This document shows positions 1 through 10,718 of a DNA stretch of 64,000 nt, one piece after another. This DNA comes from Linepithema humile (Eukaryota; Arthropoda; Insecta; Hymenoptera; Formicidae), in assembly GCF_040581485.1 (NCBI RefSeq), contig NC_090130.1:1674001-1738000 (forward strand). Direction: 5' to 3'. The notes under the pieces were generated by a model, which did not search any database, was not told the origin of the DNA, and worked only from the letters and a program-made list of their open reading frames with translations. Positions within the stretch are counted from its first letter, which is position 1. Each line of letters opens with the position of its first letter. The position numbers and the translations under genes were made by a program.

Positions 1-17
1 AGTACCATTGTTCAAGT

Positions 18-3000
18 ATGGCAATACACGCGTTTTATAATATCCAGAGGATAAACCGAATATTGGGTGTTGGAATAAGAGCACTAAATGCAACATTAAG
101 GCCCGCATCTACTTTGACGCAATCCAGAATCATCAAGGGATCAAATGGCGAGAATATTATTATGTCTCCAATCAACGATATATCTTATCCGGAAACATTA
201 TTACACGAATTTGTTTGGCACGACAGTGAAAGCTATTCTAATCATATTGCTTTGGTAATTTCAATGATTCAGTAAATTACAATTACACTTATAATAGATT
301 ATCTATTTAGGTATATCGTTTTTGATTAATGCGTTATTGAATTGAATTAATAGATGAGTTATTTAGGAAATGCAATTTGTGTGTGAGGCAATTGGAAAAC
401 TAAAAAAAAAAAAAAAAAAAATATCTGCAAAAATATGACAAGATATAAAATATGATATAAAATGTAATTCACTCAGCTATAGAACTATTGGCAAGCGTCC
501 TGCGTGGAAAATTATAAATACACGGTATCAATTTTGTGACATTTTTTGTGCAGGAATGCGGTATCAATGGCAAAAAGTACACTTACGCTCAAGCTAAGGA
601 TGCGACAAGTTATATTGGCAGAAGTTTGCGGAATATTGGTCTCAAAAAGGGCGACGTGGTAGCATTGGTGGCACCAAATTATCCGGACACTGTTTTAGGC
701 TGCCTCGGCATCTTGTCGGGCGAACTCGTCGTTACTACCATGAATCCGCTTTATACGGCTGGTAAGTCGCTTTATGATGTTATTACTGATATTTCATTCT
801 AGACACCGATTTGTCTGAGGTGATTACAAGATGAGATAGAGTTGGACTGAATTATATTATACTATACATAAATGTGATAAAAATTTTTAGACGAAATGTC
901 GAGACAATTGTTAAAAGCTAAAGCAAAAGCAGTTATCACCGCGGCCGAAATTGTATCGACAGTTCTTAATGCGACAAGATCTTGTCTTCCGCCTGAAACG
1001 CCTGTTATTGTGATTGACGATAAGACTGGTCCTATTCCAGAGGGTTCGATACCTTTTGATGTTAGTTTCTAAAAGAATACGAGTAAATTAATCATTTTAA
1101 AAGTTGCAAAAGAGAACAATATCATTAAATAAAGATAACTACAATGTATCATTTTTTAGATACATAATGTGAAATTTTTCAGGATCTCATAACGCGAGGC
1201 AAGTCGCTGCCACTTATAAATCCTAGCATAACTTGCGACGATGTGGCGGTTTTACCGTTCTCAAGTGGCACGACGGGATTACCAAAGGCTGTTATGCTGA
1301 CACATCGCAATCTGGTGTCTAATATCATGATGGCTCAAGCTTCAAGCAAAATATTCCGGCCTACCACAAGTATTTTTGATAGTTATTTAATAAGCTATTA
1401 TTTACCCCTCTTCTTATCTATTCTTAGTAAATTTTGCGAGATCTGAATTAAAAATATATATTAGTAAGTTATATTTTTAAAAGATTTTATGCAAAATAAT
1501 TTTTTTCGCCGTTAATAATAATTTAACATTTATTGCATATTATTTTTCCATTTTTTAAATTTTATTTTGTTACTTGTGTCTTCTAGGTGAGTATCAAGAT
1601 GTAGTACCTGCCATATTACCATATTTCCACATTTACGGAATGAATGGTGTGGTAAATTCGCGCTTAGCTTTTGGCGTGAAACTAATCACTATTCCAAAAT
1701 TCGTACCACAAACATACCTCGATATATTGGAGAATCACAAGGTGAATTTTCTCTTGCTATGCATGAATAAATTTACTCTTTAAATTTGTAGACAAGAAGG
1801 AAAAAAAATTAAGAATTTTTATTTATAGTACTAGAATGCAGGGTTGGAACGCGTTAATTTAATTATTAACTATACAAAACATAAATTCTTTATTTTTATG
1901 CGTATAATATAGGAAATATATTCTGTAATGTAAAGTTATGCTAACACGTTGATATTTTTTTCAGGCGACTTCACTATTCCTCGTGCCACCAATTATGTTG
2001 TTTTTGTCAAATTCCCCTCTCGTAAAGAAGCAACATTTGGAACATGTCTACACGATAATGAGCGGTGCTGCGCCTCTTTCTGAATCAGATATCGAACCAA
2101 TATATAAAAAATTCAATATTGACCCTAACGTCTTAAAATGTCGTCAAGGTATGTAGGTTCGCATAATCCAGCCGTTAACGCAACATTCTCGATTCGCAAA
2201 TGAGTAGGACATTTATCGAGTCTTACGGATCAAAGGGTCGGTTTAGCATATAAAACATATTAAAATATAAAATTAAAAAAAAACCTATTTTGCGACAATT
2301 TTGGGATAATTTTTTCAAGGTTACGGACTGACAGAATCTTCACCTGTGGCATTCATTGAAGAAGGAAAGAAATTGTCAAGCATTGGACATAATATCGCGA
2401 ATTGCCAAGCTCGTTTGGTGGATGTAACGACTCAGCAGGACGTTAGCACTTCTGGTCAAACCGGCGAATTATGGATAAGAGGACCACACATCATGAAAGG
2501 GTATTTGGACGACGAAGCTGCCACGAAGGCAACAGTAACGAAAGAAGGATGGTTGAAAACAGGCGACATTGCTTACTTCGATGAAGATTTTGACTTTTAT
2601 ATTACAGACAGACTGAAGGAATTGATTAAAGTCAAGGGATATCAAGTAAGAATTTGTTCCGACAAAAAGAATCTGTCACATTTAAACATTAGTCTTCTAA
2701 TAATTGCATCAACAAACAGAGGATTTTTGGAGACATTAGAATTCTTTTATTTTTTTCTTTAAATTATCGACATTCATAACAAGATGTATTTTTGACCTCG
2801 TTATATTATTGAATTTTATTATTATTTATGTTTAGAAAGATTAATAATAGTTGACAGTTGTAATGTTTATGTTTCAAGTTGAAAGTTTTACGGTTTAAGG
2901 TTATCCTACTTCTCAATAGCGAAATAAAGTACTTGCCTTCTTTATCCAATTTAAAACATTATTTTCGCCTGGTCGAAGGTACCACCAGCGGAACTGGAAG

Positions 3001-3523
3001 CGTTGTTGCGGTCACATCCGGACGTAGAAGAGGCGGCGGTAATTGGTATTCCGCACGCGAGATATGGCGAGGTACCGAAAGCATTTGTGGTAGCAAGTAA
3101 GAATAAGAAACCCACCGAAGATGATATTAAGAACTTTGTGAAAGAAAAGGTCTCCGATTACAAGGAACTTACAGGTATAACTTGATTTCCGGTAATTATT
3201 ATATTATCATGGAATTTCAAATTGTCTCATGCTACTTAATTATCGAACTAATAAGGTGTTGTGGTCTTTAAATCTGTTATTATCCGTAAAGCCATCGCGA
3301 ACGGCGATTAAAGAATTTTTCACATTCAATTAAAGATTAATTCACATTTGGTTCGATTGGATCTAAGAATTTAGAGAGATAAAGATGAACCAAGTAATTA
3401 AATGTTACGAGAATTGTATATAAGTTTTTTTTGCTTTCAGGTGGAGTCACATTTGTTAACGAAATACCAAAAAATGCGTCTGGAAAAATTCTAAGATCAA
3501 AATTAAAGACGTCCAAACCTTGA
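18..3523 (+). CDS. 4-coumarate:CoA ligase-like / luciferase-like acyl-CoA synthetase, copy A (9 exons)
   Basis: Exons read from splice sites: 18-254, 554-761, 891-1060, 1183-1369, 1587-1741, 1965-2148, 2320-2645, 2979-3174, 3441-3523. All introns are GT-AG and phases join cleanly, giving 581 residues. Family chemistry: ATP-dependent adenylation of a carboxylic acid, then transfer to CoA. Visible motifs: P-loop SSGTTGLPK (232-240), HIYG (282-285), SGAAP (352-356), GYGLTE (381-386), TGD with ribose-binding Asp463, hinge Arg478, and C-terminal PKNASGKIL with catalytic Lys570. The first 44 residues carry several Arg and no Asp or Glu, like a mitochondrial presequence (inference). The C-terminus ends SKP, so there is no peroxisomal PTS1. 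It lacks the last dozen residues seen in copy B. Only 17 bases precede the ATG and the frame is open there, so a start further upstream cannot be excluded. The exact substrate (fatty, aromatic or other acid) cannot be read from the sequence. Confidence 0.9.
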
Positions 3524-3633
3524 TATTGAAGTAACTTCTTTAGCATTTACGGTTTTTGATAAAAAATAATTTTTTTAAATAAATAATCTTAATAATTTGA
3601 TAAAACTTATGTATATACATATAAATACATATA

Positions 3634-3639
3634 AATAAA
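3634..3639 (+). terminator. Poly(A) signal of copy A
   Basis: AATAAA about 110 bases after the stop codon, followed by a T/GT-rich stretch. The matching AATAAA lies at the equivalent place after copy B, so this is the likelier site. Another AATAAA at 3578-3583 is closer to the stop and could also be used. Confidence 0.5.
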
Positions 3640-4260
3640 TCAAAATGTAAATTTGCTCAAGTGTATATTATTTTATATGTTTATGTAATATGCTACTCAG
3701 TTGTAAATTGCAATTAGAAATTATAAATTATAAAATTGTTAATTTTTTATATGTATATCCATATATGTACACATATTTATACATGTACACAGTCTATCAA
3801 AAACAAATACTTAATGTAAACTCTAAGGCTATTTAAGATATAATAGAAATATTAAGAAAGATACTACAAAAATATCAACGTTCCAAAATTTAATATATTA
3901 TTTTAAAAGATGGATATATCGAGCGATAAAAATCTTTTCTTAAGAAGAGAAAATTGTGCATAAAGTTTTAAGATATGTTATTTATTGATAAATACATGTA
4001 ATAATTTATAAATGTCTAGTACTATCTAAAATTCTATTATTATATTAACCAATGTTTTATTTTTCATAACTTCAAATCGCAATAGAAAGATTATGTTTTT
4101 TTGATGGACTGTCTTGTGCCTATTGAGCGTAATAAATTATTTTTATTACGTAAAATGTAAAAAAATTTATATTTGACCATTAATTTAATAATTATTATTA
4201 CCATTTCAGTTATATATAAATATTTGTTATATAATAATTTTAGGATGTTATATCTCACAT

Positions 4261-4363
4261 AGCACAAAACGTCCTAGGGATATTTTAGGGATACTTCAAT
4301 GTCCTGAAAATTGCTTCAGGACATCCTGAGGATATCCAGGATGTTCTTAGAATGTTTTGTGCT
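4261..4363. mobile_element. MITE-like palindromic element 1
   Basis: The ends are inverted copies, AGCACAAAAC and GTTTTGTGCT, and inner blocks pair as well (CTTCAATGTCCTGAAA-type sequence against TTCAGGACATCCTGAGG-type sequence). The weaker similarity ...GGATGTT... / ...GGGATGTTG... extends outside both ends, so the full element may span about 4245-4380. It has no ORF, so it would be non-autonomous. No clear target-site duplication was found. Confidence 0.55.
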
Positions 4364-4880
4364 GTCTGGGATGTTGATACAATGTAATATATAATATATT
4401 TCTAATCTTTATAATGTATTTTTTATTCTTGTTATTATTGAAATGAAATTACACACAATGGATTATTTTTTAGAGACTATTGTACTTTAATTTTATACTT
4501 AAAATTTATGTACTGTTAAATAAAATAAGATTTTATAAGTTCACACGAATGTAGTATTTTGTTATTTAAAAACATTGCACGGCGATAAAGATGACAAACA
4601 AATTATTCACAATAGATAAATTTAGTTAAAGCAAATAGATCAATCCACATGCATGCAAATTTTTCTTTTGTCGTAAATTATTGTAATGCATGGGCATTAA
4701 TTGTCTTGTAATATTCTTATACAAGCAGTCGGTTGCGTTATATTTGTCGATCAATTATATATTAAACATAAATGCACTTTCCGTTGCTCCAAGTGCAATG
4801 CTAGATAGCAAGAATATGGAACATTTCACGTTTTTGCAGATTTAATATGTTCGGAAGAAGATGAAAAATTTATGACAATC

Positions 4881-5026
4881 CAGCAAACACTAACCAACAG
4901 TAACATAACAACAATGTTATAATTTCTCATTCAACAATATAATAATTACGTACAAGACATGTTACATTGCATTGTTGAGTGAGAAATTATAATATTGATG
5001 TCATGTTATTGCTGGTTAGTTTGCTG
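4881..5026. mobile_element. MITE-like element 2 with ~57-bp terminal inverted repeats
   Basis: The left arm (4881-4938, begins CAGCAAACACTAACCA) and the right arm (4971-5026, ends GGTTAGTTTGCTG) are near-perfect inverted complements, separated by a 32-bp AT-rich centre. The element is 146 bp with no coding capacity. This is typical of a foldback or MITE DNA transposon derivative. I see no obvious target-site duplication. Confidence 0.7.
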
Positions 5027-5444
5027 AAAACTTTTTTGAATACTTTTCAGATCCGAATCTGTAAAATGGATTTTTGATAATTAAACACTTTGTACAATCA
5101 TTTTTAATAATAACAATTTTTAAAATTACATTTAGAATGTAAATATTACGTAATTGTTAATTTAATTAAATTATTTGATTATAGTCCGGTTTAGAAAATC
5201 GTAAAGTAATATAAAAACGTTAATCACTATTTTAACCCTAATTCTACAACACTACAAAGAGTGTGTGCACATGTATGTGCGCGTAGAGAAAGAAAAAAGG
5301 AGGAAGAAAATTTGCAATTCAAAATATAGTTAAATAATTAAAGTTTTAAAGTGCATTAAGTTCGAAATTATGCTGGTACCATCTTTAAAACATATACTTC
5401 TCGAACTACGTATCGTTGTTAGATAATGGCAATAAACCGATCTC

Positions 5445-5471
5445 GAACGAATAAACAGCTGTTTTTCGTTC
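5445..5471. repeat. 27-bp near-perfect palindrome with central CAGCTG
   Basis: GAACGAA and TTCGTTC flank AAACAGCTGTTT. The symmetry is nearly perfect around the E-box core CAGCTG. It lies about 720 bp upstream of the copy B start codon, so it could be a binding site for a bHLH or other dimeric factor. That role is inferred only. Confidence 0.4.
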
Positions 5472-5824
5472 ATTAAACTTTTTCACATACGTCTTCCCGA
5501 TACAATAAAAAAAGTTGTTGGTGGGAAATCAGCCAATGTCTCCATTGTCACTTGAAGTTAAGCGATTTGTTGAAGAATTCTGCAGTCGGCCAGTGAAAAC
5601 CGTCATGTACGCCTCGCGGTCTGTGTCGAACGATTAATCAACAGCATTTTAATTGGCGATCGCGTATTTCACTTGCACGAATTTTCTTGCACCAAAATAC
5701 TGAGATTCTGCACTTGGAATCTTTCGCACAAAAAGTACAAGTTTTGACGCATACTACATTTTCTTTCCACCGATACTTTTTCAGTATTTCTTGCAAAATA
5801 AATTATTCGCAGGCTCATTTATAT

Positions 5825-5843
5825 TCTCTCTCTCTCTCTCTCT
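5825..5843. repeat. (CT)n microsatellite
   Basis: Uninterrupted CT dinucleotide run of about 19 bp in the spacer upstream of copy B. Confidence 0.85.
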
Positions 5844-6097
5844 TTTTCGTGTACATATATATTTAAAGCACTTTAACAAATTATAATTCTGATCAAAATG
5901 TAACTAAATTATTTAAATTCTTGTATTATTAAATTCTTATATCAAAATAATCAATTTAAAACCTTGTGAAACTTAAAGAATTATGTCTCTCCTTAATTTT
6001 TTTTAAATTAGAGATATTTTCTCAAGATTGAATAACATCATAATCTTTATTACTACATGATTGTCATTAATTAACGTAATTTGTCTTCATTTTACAG

Positions 6098-6190
6098 CTG
6101 CCAAAACTCATTTCTATCGTGTGTTGATTATCTACTATGTTTGCAGATTACGAAATATTCTAATTACTGATAAATCAGTATTCTTCGAAT
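6098..6190 (+). other. Probable 5' UTR exon portion of copy B
   Basis: Two good splice acceptors precede the start codon: a pyrimidine-rich tract ending TTTACAG (AG at 6096-6097) and TTTGCAG (AG at 6145-6146). An in-frame stop at 6161-6163 lies between them and the ATG. This supports an untranslated upstream exon spliced to a start at 6191. Confidence 0.4.
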
Positions 6191-9100
6191 ATGGCATTAC
6201 ACGTGATTTATAATATCCAGAGACTAAACCGAATACTAAGTGTTGGAATAAAGACACTAAATGCAACATTGAGGCCTGCATCTACTTTGACGCAATCTAG
6301 AATCATCAAGGGATCGAATGGCGAGAATATTATTTTGCCTCTAATGGACAATATATCTTATCCGGAAACCTTATTAAACGAATTTATTTGGCACAACAGC
6401 GAAAGCTATTCTGATCACATTGCTTTGGTAATTTCAATGATTTAGTAAATTACAATTACAATTATAATAGATTATCTATTTATATACATATATCGTTTTT
6501 TATTAACGCTTCATGAAGTGAATTCATAGATTTATACATGAGTTGTTTAGGAAACGCAATTTGCAATTGAAAAAATATCTGCAAATGCAAAAATATGACG
6601 AAATATAAAATATGATATAAAACGTAACTCACTATAGAATTATTGGCAAGCGTATTGCGTAAAAAATAAAAAACACGAGGTATCAATTTTATGACATTTT
6701 TTGCGCAGGAATGCGGTGTCAATGGCAAAAAATACACTTACGCTCAAGCCAAGGATGCGACAAGTTATATTGGCAGAAGTTTGCGGAATATGGGTCTTAA
6801 AAAGGGCGACATGGTAGCATTGGTGGCACCAAATTATCCGGACACTGTTTTAGGCTGCCTCGGCATCTTGTCGGGTGAACTCATCGTTACTACCATGAAT
6901 CCGCATCTTACGGCTGGTGAGTGACTTTGTGATGTTATTACTGATATTTCTAGATTTTTATGCCTGATGTATTTAGCAGATGAGATAAAGTTGGGCTGAA
7001 TTGTATTATACTATATATAAATGTGATAAAAATTTTTAGACGAAATGTCGAGACAATTGTTAATGACTAAAGCGAAAGCAGTTATCACCGCGGCCGAAAT
7101 TGTATCGACAGTTCTTAATGCGACAAGATCTTGTCTTCCGCCTGAAACGCCTGTTATTGTGATTGACGATAAGACTGGTCCTATTCCAGAGGGTTCGATA
7201 CCTTTTGATGTTAGTTTCTAAAAGAATACGAGTAAATTAATTATTTTAAAAGTTACAAAAGAGAACAATATCATTAAATAAAGATAATTACAATGTATCA
7301 TTTTTTAGATACATAATGTGAAATTTTTCAGGATCTCATAACGCGAGGCAAGTCGCTACCACTTATAAATCCGAGCATAACTTGCGACGATGTGGCGGTT
7401 TTACCGTTCTCAAGTGGCACGACGGGATTACCAAAGGCTGTTATGCTAACACATCGTAATCTGGTGGCTAATATCATGATGGCTCAAACTTCAACCAACG
7501 CATTCGTGCCTACCACAAGTATTTTTGATAGTTATTTAATAAGCTATTATTTACCCCTCTTCTTATCTATTCTTAGTAAATTTTGCGAGATTTGAATTAA
7601 AAATATATATTAGTAAACTATATTTTTAAAAGATTTTATTCAAAATGATTTTTTTTGCTGTTAATAATGATTTAACATTTATTGCAAATTATTTTTCCAT
7701 TTTTTAAATTTTATTTTGTTACTTGTGCCTTCTAGGTGAGCATCAAGATGTAATACCTGCAATACTGCCATATTTCCACATTTACGGAATGAATACTGTG
7801 GTAAATCCAGGCTTAACTTTCGGCTCAAAAGTAGTCACCATTCCAAAATTCGTGCCGCAGACATACCTCGACGTATTGGAGAAGCACAAGGTGAATTATT
7901 TCTCGCTATGCAGGAACAAGTCTGCTCTTGCAATTTTTGGATAAGAGGGAAGAGATGAATTAAGAATTTCGATTTAGTGTGGAAGGTCGGAATGTGTTAA
8001 TTTAATTATCAGTTACACGAAATCAGAAATTCTTAAATTTGATGTGTATAAAGAAAATTTATTCCGTGATGCTAAGCTTAATATGCTAACACGCTGATAT
8101 TTTTTTCAGGCGAATGTACTATATCTTATTCCACCAATTATATTGTTTTTATCAAATTTTCCCCTCGTGAAGAAGCAACATTTCGAACATGTTCGTTTAA
8201 TACTGAGCGGCGCTGCGTCTCTCGCTAAATCAGACGTCGATCGATTATACAATAAATTCAATATTGACTCTAGCGTCTCGAGATTCAATCAAGGTAGGTA
8301 GATTCGCATAATCCAGCCACTGACGCAACATTCTCGAAATGAATTTCTAAATGAACATTTCGCAAATGAATGACACAATTTATTTGCGAATTTATCGAGT
8401 CTCGCGGATTGAAGGGTCGAGTTTCGGCAGGTGCGAGCTTTGAAGGTTTGGATGTATTTTTCTTTTTAACAAAAGCGGAAATGAAAAGGAAAAGGGGACG
8501 GGCTTTGTATTTATGGGCGTTGGAAGTGAGCGAGGTAATGGCGTTGGTAATGTGCTTAATTTGTTCATTTTTTAACGAGATCTGACGATTCGGTTGCGTT
8601 TCTGGAATAAAGTTCGTCAACAGAGAGCGTCGTATTAAGTTTTACTTCTGTTTGAATTGATATTGCATTTCGCATAAAATTCGTAAAATTCAACGAATTT
8701 ATTGTGTTAGTACGGAAAAAATGTCAGTATTAAAATATAGTTTTGTTATATAGTTTATGTCGAATAGCTTTTATATAGATATAAACGTGTAACATTTTTT
8801 ATTCTACAAAATTATTACTGTCATGATTCATTTGATATTTCGAATTGTGAATCTGTGATGCATCATAAAATTTACATACGCACGAGCGCGCGCTTATATA
8901 AAATTTTGCATTACATTGCAACTTGAGGCATTTATGAATGCTTATGAATTTGGATAGAGTATTTTATTGCCTTAAACTTCGCACTTGTGCATACAATCAC
9001 ATGAAAAACTTTAATTTAATATCTATAGATTATACATCCCTATAATATTATAAGGCGTTTTATTTAGTAAATATTTTAGCATATCTCTTATATTAAAATA

Positions 9101-10357
9101 TCAGATAGGAAAAATGCAATTTTTTAAACTTTTGCGATAATTGTTTCAAGGTTACGGACTGACAGAATGTGGCGTGGCATTCGCTGAAAATGGAAAGAAA
9201 TTTTCAAGCATTGGACATAACATAGTGAATTGCGAAGCTCGTTTGGTGGATGTAACGACTCAGCAGGACGTTAGCACTTCTGGTCAAACCGGCGAATTAT
9301 GGATAAGAGGACCACACATCATGAAAGGGTATTTGGACGACGAAGCTGCCACGAAGGCAACAGTAACGAAAGAAGGATGGTTGAAAACAGGCGACATTGC
9401 TTACTTTGATGAAGATTTAGACTTTTATATTACAGACAGACTGAAGGAACTGATTAAAGTCAAGGGATATCAAGTAAGAATTTGTTTCGACAAAAAGAAT
9501 CTGTCACATTTAAACATTAGTCTTCTAATAATTGCATCAACGAACAGAGGATTTTTGGAGATATTAGAATTCTTTCATTTTTTTCTTTGAATTATCGACA
9601 ATCATAACAAGAAGTATTTTTGGCCTCATTATATTATTGAATTTTATTATTATTTGTGCTCAGAAAGATTAATAATAGTTGACAGTTGTAATGTTTAAGT
9701 TTGAAGTTGAAAGTTTTACGGTTTAAGGGTATCTTACTTCTCAGTAGCGAAATAAAGTGCTTGCCTCCTTTATCCAATTTAAAACATTATTTTTGCCTGG
9801 TCGAAGGTACCACCAGCGGAATTGGAAGCAATTCTGCGGTCACATCCGGACGTAGAAGAGGCGGCGGTAATCGGTATTCCGCACGCGAGATATGGCGAGG
9901 TGCCGAAAGCATTTGTGGTAGCAAGTAAGAATAAGAAACCTACCGAAGATGATATTAAGAACTTTGTGAAAGAAAAGGTCTCCGACTACAAGGAACTTAC
10001 AGGTATAACTCGATTCCCAACAATTATTATACTATCACGGAATTCCTAATTATCTCACGCCATTCAATTATCGAACTAATAAAGTGTTGCGATTTTTAGA
10101 ACTGTTATTTTATCCGAAGAATCATCGCGAATGTCAAAGATTTAATTGTCACGTTCGTTTGAATTAGATCTGAGAATTTGGAGTGATAAAGATAAACCAA
10201 GTAATTAAAAGGCACAAGAATTATATAAAAGTTTCTCTTATTTTTAGGTGGAGTTACATTCGTTAACGAAATACCAAAAAGTGTATCTGGAAAAATTCTA
10301 AAATTAAAATTAAAGAACGAGTACAAGCGAGCAATAGAGAACGAAAGTAAAAAATAG
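6191..10357 (+). CDS. 4-coumarate:CoA ligase-like / luciferase-like acyl-CoA synthetase, copy B (9 exons)
   Basis: Exons: 6191-6427, 6709-6916, 7040-7209, 7332-7518, 7736-7890, 8110-8293, 9151-9473, 9807-10002, 10248-10357. All introns are GT-AG in the same phases as copy A, giving 589 residues. The start is the first ATG after an in-frame stop at 6161. Motifs: SSGTTGLPK (232-240), HIYG (282-285), GYGLTE (381-386), TGD (460-462), hinge Arg477, PKSVSGKIL with catalytic Lys569. Differences from copy A: the motif NPLYTADE reads NPHLTADE, SGAAP reads SGAAS, exon 7 is one codon shorter, intron 6 is about 690 bp longer, and the C-terminus is longer and ends ESKK (no PTS1). Exon 6 shares only 37 of 61 residues with copy A, whereas exon 8 differs by one residue. 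It looks intact. A changed acyl substrate relative to copy A is plausible but unproven. Confidence 0.9.
8440..9090. other. Extra sequence in intron 6 of copy B
   Basis: Intron 6 is 171 bp in copy A (2149-2319) but 857 bp here (8294-9150). Both ends match copy A; the roughly 650-bp middle has no counterpart. It contains short ORFs on both strands without recognisable protein features and no clear terminal repeats. It is either an insertion into copy B or sequence deleted from copy A. Confidence 0.6.
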
Positions 10358-10398
10358 AATTTTAAAATGAGTCTTATTAATTTGATAAAATATATGTG

Positions 10399-10404
10399 AA
10401 TAAA
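10399..10404 (+). terminator. Poly(A) signal of copy B
   Basis: AATAAA 42 bases after the stop codon, followed by a T/GT-rich region (CTAGTGTTTATTAC), in the position matching the copy A signal. Confidence 0.6.
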
Positions 10405-10718
10405 TCACAAAGTCTAAATTTGTTCTAGTGTTTATTACTTTATACATTTTATGTTTATCTATATCTGTACATAGTCTGGACAAAAAACAAAATACCTAAT
10501 GTAAATTCTAAGTTTATTTAAGATACAACGAAAATATTAACGTTCCAAAATTTAATATATTATTTTAAAAGATGAATATATCGAGCGATAAAAATCTTTT
10601 CTTTCAAGAAGAGAAAATTGTGCATCTAGAGTTTTAAGATATGTTATTTATTGATAAATATATGTAATAATTTATAAATGTCTAGAACTATCTAAAACTC
10701 TATTATTATATTGACTAA

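Larger units (their letters stand above)
1..4055 (+). repeat. Tandem duplication unit, copy A
   Basis: Exons, introns and 3' flank align with 6176-10718. The match runs past the poly(A) region through a shared AT-rich 3' flank (about 3900-4055 against 10550-10718), then stops. The left edge is cut by the window. Intron 3 differs at 3 of 122 positions between copies, while other segments are much more diverged. Confidence 0.85.
4056..6097. other. Spacer between the tandem genes
   Basis: AT-rich DNA without a recognisable gene. It holds two MITE-like inverted-repeat elements (4261-4363 and 4881-5026), a 27-bp palindrome (5445-5471) and a CT microsatellite (5825-5843). A less AT-rich stretch at about 5510-5720 could contain the promoter or an untranslated exon of copy B, but I see no decisive core motif. 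Confidence 0.6.
6176..10718 (+). repeat. Tandem duplication unit, copy B
   Basis: Direct repeat of 1-4055 at about 6.17 kb offset, in the same orientation and with the same exon-intron layout. Homology starts just before the ATG and ends in the AT-rich 3' flank near 10718. It is longer than copy A mainly because of extra sequence in intron 6. Confidence 0.85.

Noticed and set aside
1370..1446. Extension of the exon 4 frame into the intron (IFDSYLIS...), also present in copy B
   Set aside because: A consensus donor at 1370 and the family motif resuming at 1587 show this is intron. It is conserved between copies only because the whole region was duplicated.
2879..3100. Frame reading VEGTTSGTGS over exon 8 of copy A
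   Set aside because: It is the wrong frame across the acceptor at 2978; the true frame starts VPPAELEA and continues the enzyme.
5581..5594. 14-mer TGCAGTCGGCCAGT repeated at 18561-18574
   Set aside because: A few 14-base matches are expected by chance in a 64-kb window, and the flanks do not align beyond it.
8285..8620. 111-codon minus-strand frame in copy B intron 6
   Set aside because: It overlaps the intron of a well-supported gene, its 5' part is absent from copy A, and it has no protein features.
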